Position numbers and translations under genes: made by a program. From contig PMBV01000027.1 in NCBI GenBank assembly GCA_003153055.1, positions 1-30,405 on the forward strand: a stretch of 30,405 nucleotides of DNA, read 5' to 3'. The first letter of the stretch is position 1. Each line of letters starts with the position of its first letter. Under the pieces are notes generated by a model. That model was not told the origin of the DNA, did not search any database, and saw only the letters and a program-made list of their open reading frames with translations. Origin of the DNA: Myxococcales bacterium. Lineage in GTDB: Bacteria > Myxococcota > Myxococcia > Myxococcales > Myxococcaceae. This document shows, piece after piece, positions 24,913 through 30,405 of this stretch.

Positions 24913-26243
24913 ATCGAACCGAGGAGCTCCTGGCGCTGGACCTGGCCCATGTGTGGCACCCCTTCACCCAGATGCAGCAGTGGCCTCACGACGAGCCGCT
25001 GGTCATCGAGCGGGCCGAGGGCAACTGGCTCATCGACACCGAGGGGCGCCGCTGGCTCGACGGCGTGTCGTCGCTGTGGGTCACCGTGCACGGCCACAAG
25101 AAGCGCGAGCTCGACGAGGCGGTGAGGGCGCAGCTCGACAAGGTGGCGCACAGCACGCTGCTCGGTCTGGCGTCGGTGCCCTCCATCGAGCTGGCGCGGA
25201 AGCTCGCGAAGGTGGCACCCCAGGGCCTCGACCGGGTCTTCTACTCCGACTCGGGGAGCACCGCCGTCGAGGTGGCGGTGAAGATGGCCTACCAGTACTG
25301 GCAACTGACGGGCCGGCCCGAGAAGCATCGCTTCCTCGCCCTCGAGGAGGCCTACCACGGCGACACGCTGGGCTCGGTCTCGGTGGGCGGCATCGAGCTG
25401 TTCCACGAGCGCTTCCGGCACCTGCTGTTCCCGGTGGAGCGCCTGCCCACCCCCCACGCCTACCGTTGGCAAGGCGCCGACGTGCTGAACGACTCCCTGG
25501 CCCAGGTGGAGCGGGTGTTCGCCGAGCGAGGTGATGAGCTGGCCGCCTTCGTGGTGGAGCCCCTGATTCAAGGGGCCGCGGGCATGTTGGTGCAGCCCAA
25601 GGGCTGGCTGTCGGGAGTGGCCGAGCTGTGCCGGCGGTACGACGTCTTGCTCGTGTGCGACGAGGTGGCGACGGGCTTCGGCCGCACCGGCACCATGTTC
25701 GCCTGCGAGCAAGAGGGCGTGAAGCCGGACTTGATGGCGGTCGCCAAGGGGCTCACCGGCGGGTATCTCCCCCTAGCGGCGACGCTGGCCAGCGAGCGCA
25801 TCTACCAGGCCTTCCTCGGTCGCTACGAAGAGGCGAAGACGTTCTTCCACGGGCACACGTACACCGGCAACCCTCTGGCCTGCGCGGTGGCTCTGGCCAA
25901 CCTCGAGCTGTTCGAGTCGGAGCGCACGCTGGAGCGCATGCGCCCGGCGACCGAGGCCCTCGCCAAGGGGCTCGAGCGGGTGGCGACCCTGCCCCACGTG
26001 GGCGACGTGCGCCGGCGGGGCATGATGGTGGGCATCGAGCTGGTGAAAGACCGAGCGACGCGGGAGCCCTACGAGTTCGAGGCTCGCAAGGGCTTCGAGG
26101 TGTGCCAGGCGGCGCGCCAACGAGGCGTACTGCTCCGGCCACTGGGGAATGTGGTGGTGCTGATGCCGCCACTGTCCCTCGCGGTGGAGGAGGCCACGCT
26201 CCTGGTGGACGCCGTGGCCGAGGCCATCACCGCGCGCACCTGA
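24909..26243 (+). CDS. bioA: Adenosylmethionine--8-amino-7-oxononanoate aminotransferase BioA
   Basis: BioA transaminates KAPA to DAPA with PLP; the usual amino donor is S-adenosylmethionine. This 444-residue protein starts with [12 protein letters not shown], typical of BioA. It has [15 protein letters not shown] (112-126), the [16 protein letters not shown] stretch, [24 protein letters not shown] with Asp251 at the PLP pyridine nitrogen, and Lys280 in [16 protein letters not shown] as Schiff-base lysine. ATG 24909 overlaps the bioF stop (ATGA) and has GAGGAG five bases upstream. It is the last gene of the operon; bioD, which would convert DAPA to dethiobiotin, is not in the window. Some relatives use lysine as donor, which cannot be decided from these motifs by eye. 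Confidence 0.97.
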   Translation: MNRTEELLALDLAHVWHPFTQMQQWPHDEPLVIERAEGNWLIDTEGRRWLDGVSSLWVTVHGHKKRELDEAVRAQLDKVAHSTLLGLASVPSIELARKLAKVAPQGLDRVFYSDSGSTAVEVAVKMAYQYWQLTGRPEKHRFLALEEAYHGDTLGSVSVGGIELFHERFRHLLFPVERLPTPHAYRWQGADVLNDSLAQVERVFAERGDELAAFVVEPLIQGAAGMLVQPKGWLSGVAELCRRYDVLLVCDEVATGFGRTGTMFACEQEGVKPDLMAVAKGLTGGYLPLAATLASERIYQAFLGRYEEAKTFFHGHTYTGNPLACAVALANLELFESERTLERMRPATEALAKGLERVATLPHVGDVRRRGMMVGIELVKDRATREPYEFEARKGFEVCQAARQRGVLLRPLGNVVVLMPPLSLAVEEATLLVDAVAEAITART

Positions 26244-26374
26244 AGTCGGCCGTCACGAGGTGAATCTCGGTGCCGCTGGCCGGGGACGGCCTCGGTGACC
26301 CCGCGCAGCTCATCCACCCGTCCCGGTGATCAATTGTGATGTGTCGCGGTGAAAGCCGGGGGCGGGGGTGCTGA

Positions 26375-27226
26375 TCAACATCCGCCTGGGGGATCGGCGT
26401 GTTCGTGCGGCGGGGGTGGCGCGGGACGCGACAGCGAACGAGCATAGCGGTCCTGGCTCTCGAGCGCCGCTCGATAGGCCTCGTCCGAGAGCCCGCTCTC
26501 CCCTCCGCGCCCCTGCATGAGCAAGTAGACGCCGTGGCCGACGCTCGCCATCACCATGCCGAAGATGGCCGGCGACCAGGCGTTCGCGTCGGGGTTGTTC
26601 TGGAACCGCAGCCCGAGGAACCAGAGCAAGTACGTGCCCCCTACCAGGAGCGACGCCCAGCTCAGCATGCCTGCTTCGCCCTGGTCGAGCTTCCGACCGA
26701 GCCGGGCGGTCAGCAGCGCCCAACCCAGCACCGCGAGGGAGATCCACGGGGACGGCCGCAGTCCGACCTGGAGCCGAGTGACGAGGGTCGCCGCGGGAAC
26801 GCTCCCCTTGACGACCTTGAGCACGTCCGAAGGCATCGGTCCCAAAAGGCCCTCGAATTCAATCTCCTGGGGGTCGAAGTCCGGCGGGAGCTTGCCCTGG
26901 CCGAGTGGCAGCTCCGCGAGCACAAGGAGCCCCTCGGCGCGATCAGGCCGATTGAGCGGAACGAGCAGCCAGGGCTCCCGCTTGACGATGTCGCGCTCGC
27001 CCATGGGGAGCAGCGAGTTTGCGTGGCCGTAGTACCAGACGTGCTCGTACGAGGAGGCGTCCTCGATGTGAGCGATGCCCGTCGCCTTCACGTATCGGTA
27101 GAAGAACGACGGCCGGTAGGTGTCGATGTCGATCGGGGTCGCGGGGAGCACGCACCGGCCGAGGTCGGCGGCGGAGAGCACCGCTATACAGATGAGTCCG
27201 CCCAGCACGATGCGCCTTGGATGCAT
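26375..27226 (-). CDS. Predicted four-helix membrane protein, unknown function
   Basis: The 283-residue protein has a hydrophobic N-terminus (about 6-23), a soluble domain (about 30-158) with KREPWLLVPLNRPDRAEGLL then LVLAELPLGQGKLP, and three membrane helices at about 159-176, 187-206 and 217-237. A charged, proline/histidine-rich tail (PAPPPPHEHADPPGGC) ends in cysteine. The mid-domain pattern of a short loop followed by a 'make-good' strand pair faintly recalls SURF1-like proteins, but I would not assign it. The start is doubtful: ATG 27226 lacks a ribosome site; a TTG six codons upstream has GAGGA before it. It lies 225 bases downstream of another small membrane protein gene on the same strand. 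Confidence 0.66.
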   Translation of the reverse strand: MHPRRIVLGGLICIAVLSAADLGRCVLPATPIDIDTYRPSFFYRYVKATGIAHIEDASSYEHVWYYGHANSLLPMGERDIVKREPWLLVPLNRPDRAEGLLVLAELPLGQGKLPPDFDPQEIEFEGLLGPMPSDVLKVVKGSVPAATLVTRLQVGLRPSPWISLAVLGWALLTARLGRKLDQGEAGMLSWASLLVGGTYLLWFLGLRFQNNPDANAWSPAIFGMVMASVGHGVYLLMQGRGGESGLSDEAYRAALESQDRYARSLSRPAPPPPHEHADPPGGC

Positions 27227-27451
27227 GTGGGAGGACGCTACCAACCGCGCGTCCTCTCCGCTCGAGATCTTCCCCGACGACCTCGACGCCGACGTCGGCG
27301 CGAACACCTCCCTTCGGCGCACTTCGCGGTGAATGAGTCCCTCGCCCACCGCCAGGGAAGGCGACGGCTCGAGGAGCTGGGAGGGCGCCGGTCCATCCGA
27401 CCCTTGGACCGTTGCCGTGGTGGGCGAGACCGTCAACAGGGCGGAGTCCGT

Positions 27452-27817
27452 CTACCCGGGGCGAGACTGCACCAAGGTCGCCCAGTCCACGGCGATGGCA
27501 CCCGCGGCGAGGAGGGCCAGGAGGACGGCCCCCAGCGCCAGCGCTCGGATGCAGAGTCGCCGGTCTACGAGGAGCCCCTTCGCCCTCGGCTGCTTCCGAT
27601 GGGAGCGCACGCGCTGTTCTGGACTCCTCAAAAAGGGGTGGTTCCCCAGCGTGAGCCAGGTCTCGAGCACGGCCCACGTCATGGAGTCGAGGGCCGCCGT
27701 GGACCGCTGAGGGGCCGGGCCTGGTCGACCGTCGAGCGACCGAATGAGTTCCTGCAGGCGCGGCTCCGGGTTGGGCACCAGCCGCAGGGCGCCCCGTCCA
27801 GCATACTCGGTCGTCAT
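27452..27817 (-). CDS. Small single-helix membrane protein, unknown function
   Basis: This 121-residue protein has a soluble N-terminal part with an LQELIRSLDG helix and MTWAVLETWLTLGNHPFLRS, then a basic stretch (RVRSHRKQPRAKG) and one membrane helix (about 89-110, rich in Leu and Ala). By the positive-inside rule the N-terminus faces the cytoplasm. ATG 27817 has GGGAG about eight bases upstream; longer in-frame extensions are poor. It precedes the four-helix membrane protein on the same strand, which suggests a pair, though 225 bases separate them. No family is recognised; the call that it is a gene rests on the hydrophobic helix, the start signal and the match to its neighbour's strand. 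Confidence 0.58.
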   Translation of the reverse strand: MTTEYAGRGALRLVPNPEPRLQELIRSLDGRPGPAPQRSTAALDSMTWAVLETWLTLGNHPFLRSPEQRVRSHRKQPRAKGLLVDRRLCIRALALGAVLLALLAAGAIAVDWATLVQSRPG

Positions 27818-28232
27818 TGGGCACGCTCCCGCCGTCCGCTCACTCCAGCATCGAGGGCGGGCTCGGGCTGGACGTTCGGGCGCCAGGGCCGTTCCTTCGT
27901 CCTGCGCCGGGTGTTGGCTGCGATTGACATCTCCCGAAGATGGAGTCGCCATGTTGCAATCCGGGTTATTCCGAGACGGACCTTGCCGCCTGAACACCGG
28001 CCACCCGGGTAGGCGTGGAAAAACGCCACGTCAAAGCAGTCGCCGTCTGACCCGATCAGCCCAGAGGCAGACGTGCCGCGCCGGAGACCGGGGGCGAGGA
28101 GGAGGACCATCAGACGGACGTTTGCTCGCCGCACGGAGACGCTTCTCGGTCTCTGAGAAGGCAATCTACCCATCTGATTCGTCGACGCACGGATACCGAT
28201 GCCCGCACCCGCGCGACCGGGTCAGTCGCGAG
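27818..28232. other. 415-bp stretch without a recognised gene
   Basis: Open frames here give Arg-rich translations without a credible start or domain. A small inverted repeat, CTTCTC and GAGAAG around a 7-base loop (28142-28160), is the only structure I notice; it has no T-run, so it is not a clear terminator. It may hold the promoter for the membrane-protein pair and the end of the chemotaxis transcript. Confidence 0.4.
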
Positions 28233-29831
28233 TCACGAGGTGAACAGCTCGGCGTCCCCACCCTGCACTGGCATCTCGTCGGCCTCCTCGCGGGTGATGT
28301 CGATGAGGTCCCTCGAGATGTCGCGCACGAAGGCCCGGCCGGTGTGCGGGTGGAAGCGAACCTCGACGCCGGTGTCACCCCCCAGGCGAGAGGAGGTGAG
28401 CTTGATGCCCTCATTCTTGAGGAACTCGATGGCGAAGGCGGCGTTCTGCTCGCCCACCGTGGGCCGTCGGGTCACTCCGTCGAGCACGTTGCCCCCTCCG
28501 AAAATCTTCGCCTCGAGGCGGCTCCGGTCGGCGCCCTGGCTCATCAGTCCATTGATGAGGGTCTCCATGGCGTGGGTGCCGAAGCGCTGCCGGTCGATGT
28601 CATGGGTCGCGGGGGTGTGTGGCAACAGGAAGTGGTTCATTCCTCCCACCTTGGCCACCGGGTCGTACATGCAGGCCGCGACGCACGAGCCGAGGAGCGT
28701 CTTGATCTCCACTGGCGTCTTGCTCGCGTGCGTCTCTCCCACGTTGATGTTGACGACCTCGAGCTGGTCGTCGATGGGCGTGTAGGCGCGGGCGGTCGTC
28801 CTGGCGGGCAGGGGGGTCGGGCCTTTGAGGACGTTGAGCTCCGAATAGCGGGGTCGGGGTGACGAGGCACGAGGGGCAGGCGGTGGCGCGCTGGGGGCCG
28901 GGCCGACGGCTCGGGCGCCTCCCTTGGCTCGCTCCGGGTCTCCGGGGCGCCGCCGGTAGATGTTGCCGGGCTTGGGCTCCATGCGGTCGTTCATCCAGTG
29001 GAGGACCTCGGCGTGACCGACGAAGAGCCAGCCCTCGGGCACGAGTTGATCGCACAGCCGGTTGAACAGGCGCTGCTGGGTGGGCAGGTCGAAATAGATG
29101 CTCGCGTTGCGGCAGAGAACGAGATCGAGCCGCGAGCGAATGGGCCAGTAGTCGTCGATGAAGTTGAGCTGCCGGAAGGTGACCCAGCTCCGCAGGTGCT
29201 CCTTCACCCGGTGCTTGCCGGCGCGCTCCTCGAAGTGACGGCCGAGGCGCTCAGCCGACACGCCCTCGAGCTCGGTGCCCGAGTAGACCCCCGCCTCGGC
29301 GCGGGACAGCACCTCGGTGTCGATGTCGGTGGCGAGCAGCCGCACCTTCCAGCTCGCGGGGTCGGGCAGGCTCTCGGCCAGCCTCATGGCGATGGTCCAC
29401 GGCTCCTGGCCGGTGGAGCAGGCCGCGCTCCACAGGACAAGCTCCCTCTGGCCGGTGCGCTTGGCCCGCTCGACCCAGGCCGGTACCAACTTGGAGGCGA
29501 TGAAGTCGAAGTGGTGGGGCTCGCGGAAGAAGCCCGTCTTGTTGGTGGTGACCGCGTTGGTGAGGGCCTGGCGCTCCTCCTCGAGGCCCTGGGGGCTCGC
29601 CACCTTTCGCCGGTAGGCCCCGAAGTCCGAGAGGCCCAGCGTGCGGAGCCGGCTCGCCAGCCGCGAGGCCAGCATCGTGCGCTTGGTGTCGGCCAGCGCG
29701 ATGCCGCTCACCGCGTGCACCACCCGCCGGAGCTCCTCGAAGTCGACGTCGGACATCGAAGGCATGAGGCTCGAAGTCTCTGGGCGTTCGGTTCTCGGAG
29801 GCGCCACGACAGGAGAGGAGCGAGTCACCAC
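28233..29831 (-). CDS. CheR-CheD fusion: chemoreceptor methyltransferase and glutamine deamidase
   Basis: One 532-residue chain carries two chemotaxis adaptation enzymes. Residues about 26-295 are CheR, which methylates receptor glutamates with SAM: TTNKTGFFREPHHFDF (95-110), the SAM loop WSAACSTGQEPW (134-145), ATDIDTEVL (Asp169) and LCRNASIYFD (normally CRNVLIYFD). A Pro/Ala linker (about 300-350) joins CheD (about 355-520), which deamidates receptor glutamines. CheD signatures are LGSCVAACMYD with catalytic Cys383, GGMNHFLLP with His400 seventeen residues later, FGGGNVL, VGEQNAAFA and SRLGGDTGVEVRFHPHTGRAFVRDI. The start is GTG 29831, seven bases after the chemoreceptor stop, with AGGTGA upstream; internal ATGs at 29765 and 29756 are alternatives. 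No CheC partner is visible. Confidence 0.93.
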   Translation of the reverse strand: MVTRSSPVVAPPRTERPETSSLMPSMSDVDFEELRRVVHAVSGIALADTKRTMLASRLASRLRTLGLSDFGAYRRKVASPQGLEEERQALTNAVTTNKTGFFREPHHFDFIASKLVPAWVERAKRTGQRELVLWSAACSTGQEPWTIAMRLAESLPDPASWKVRLLATDIDTEVLSRAEAGVYSGTELEGVSAERLGRHFEERAGKHRVKEHLRSWVTFRQLNFIDDYWPIRSRLDLVLCRNASIYFDLPTQQRLFNRLCDQLVPEGWLFVGHAEVLHWMNDRMEPKPGNIYRRRPGDPERAKGGARAVGPAPSAPPPAPRASSPRPRYSELNVLKGPTPLPARTTARAYTPIDDQLEVVNINVGETHASKTPVEIKTLLGSCVAACMYDPVAKVGGMNHFLLPHTPATHDIDRQRFGTHAMETLINGLMSQGADRSRLEAKIFGGGNVLDGVTRRPTVGEQNAAFAIEFLKNEGIKLTSSRLGGDTGVEVRFHPHTGRAFVRDISRDLIDITREEADEMPVQGGDAELFTS

Positions 29832-29838
29832 CAGTCAC

Positions 29839-30405
29839 CTAGAATTCCTGAAAGTCGCGGAGCTTGGTCGGGGCCGAGCTCTGCGCCGAGGGGAGCTCCT
29901 CGAAGCCGCTCGCGGGCGGCGGAACCCGGGCACGGGTGGGCGCGCTCACCCGCGGCGCTCTGGGGGCCTCGGCGGCGCGGGGCGCGTTGGGCTGGTCGAT
30001 GCGGAAGTGCCCGATGGCGGCGCTGAGCTCCTGGGCCACCGAGCTCACCTTGTTGGCGGTGGCGGTCAGCTCTTCGGTCTGGGCGGCGTTGCGCTGGGTG
30101 ACTTGATCCATCTGGGTGACGGCCTTGTTCACCTGCTCCACCCCCAGGGCCTGCTCCTGCGAGGCGGCGGCGATGTCGCCCATCAGGTCGGTGACCCGCT
30201 TCACCGCGCCGACGATGCCCCGCAGGGCCTCGCCCGACTGGTTGACCAGCTGAACGCTGGAGTCGGTGCGGTCGACGGAGTTCTGAATGAGGCCCTTGAT
30301 CTCCCGAGCCGAGGTGGCGCTTCGCTGGGCGAGGTTGCGCACTTCGTTGGCGACCACCGCGAAGCCCCGGCCTTGCTCACCCGCGCGGGCGGCCTCCACC
30401 GCGGC
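29839..30405 (-). CDS. Methyl-accepting chemotaxis protein, C-terminal part (cut by window edge)
   Basis: The visible 188 residues are the end of a chemoreceptor signalling domain. The sequence enters at AAVEAARAGEQGRGFAVVA, the end of the hairpin-tip region that binds CheA and CheW, and continues down the return helix (VRNLAQRSATSAREIKGLI, then SSVQLVNQSGEALRGIV) through IAAASQEQALGVEQVNKAV, with its typical methylation-helix Gln/Glu pairs, to AIGHFRI. A flexible Pro/Ala tail of about 50 residues follows and ends in DFQEF. The sensor part lies beyond the right edge. The stop is seven bases before the CheR-CheD gene, so they are co-translated. Confidence 0.96.
   Translation of the reverse strand, partial: AAVEAARAGEQGRGFAVVANEVRNLAQRSATSAREIKGLIQNSVDRTDSSVQLVNQSGEALRGIVGAVKRVTDLMGDIAAASQEQALGVEQVNKAVTQMDQVTQRNAAQTEELTATANKVSSVAQELSAAIGHFRIDQPNAPRAAEAPRAPRVSAPTRARVPPPASGFEELPSAQSSAPTKLRDFQEF
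29842..29856 (-). other. C-terminal DFQEF pentapeptide, possible CheR tether
   Basis: The receptor's last five residues, DFQEF, fit the pattern x-aromatic-x-x-aromatic of tether pentapeptides such as NWETF that dock CheR (and CheB). It sits at the end of a long flexible tail, as tethers do. Function is inferred. Confidence 0.5.

Noticed and set aside
26227..26445. A 72-codon minus-strand frame after bioA
   Set aside because: It overlaps the ends of two better genes, has no ribosome site and no recognisable domain.
28142..28160. Small hairpin after the chemotaxis genes as a transcription terminator
   Set aside because: Six-base stem, seven-base loop and no T-run on either strand; too weak to call.
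26252..28244. A 13-base word, GTCACGAGGTGAA, found both after bioA (26252-26264) and at the end of the CheR-CheD gene (28232-28244)
   Set aside because: Flanking sequence does not match and the reading frames differ; a shared 13-mer is expected by chance in a GC-rich 30-kb window.

Overview
The window is strongly GC-rich by eye, gene-dense, and uses GTG and TTG starts alongside ATG. Its gene content points to a myxobacterium (Myxococcota): a giant Ser/Thr kinase-like/AAA/GAF/histidine-kinase hybrid, an FHA-like/Ser-Thr kinase/PEGA protein, a TPR/PEGA membrane protein, a repeat-rich lipoprotein, a paired-cysteine family I associate with myxobacteria, and chemotaxis genes in unusual arrangements. 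This assignment is inference from content; there is no rRNA or other marker. I see no tRNA or rRNA gene, CRISPR array, insertion sequence or prophage.

Layout. 1-10145 is all minus strand. Read in transcription order it holds a secreted beta-rich protein, an anchored paired-Cys protein, the 1926-aa hybrid kinase, radA, a 60-residue basic protein, a YceI-family protein, and the N-terminal part of a VIT-domain protein cut by the window edge. A 378-bp divergent intergenic region (10146-10523) separates this block from a plus-strand FHA-like/kinase/PEGA gene. That gene converges on a minus-strand pair: a TPR/PEGA membrane protein followed by a 966-aa lipoprotein carrying four 92-residue tandem repeats. 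Next come a minus-strand protein that I read as a divergent RelA/SpoT-type synthetase fold (16609-17700) and, divergently, an old-yellow-enzyme oxidoreductase, a radical SAM protein, a soluble PAS histidine kinase with an overlapping NarL-type response regulator, and a biotin operon bioB-bioF-bioA. An inverted repeat shaped like a BirA operator lies just before bioB. The right end is minus strand again: the C-terminus of a chemoreceptor, a CheR-CheD fusion protein, a 415-bp stretch without a gene, and two unknown membrane proteins.

How the genes work together. The biotin genes cover three of the four late steps (KAPA synthase, DAPA aminotransferase, biotin synthase); bioD and the pimelate-forming genes are not here. 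The chemoreceptor and CheR-CheD are separated by 7 bases and should act on the same receptor: methylation by CheR and glutamine deamidation by CheD, joined in one chain. The receptor's last five residues fit the CheR-tether pattern. The rest is signalling and envelope genes, with little sign of shared pathways beyond operon-like spacing. The most unusual items are the CheR-CheD fusion, the RelA/SpoT-like protein, the kinase domain that has lost both catalytic aspartates, and the candidate biotin operator.
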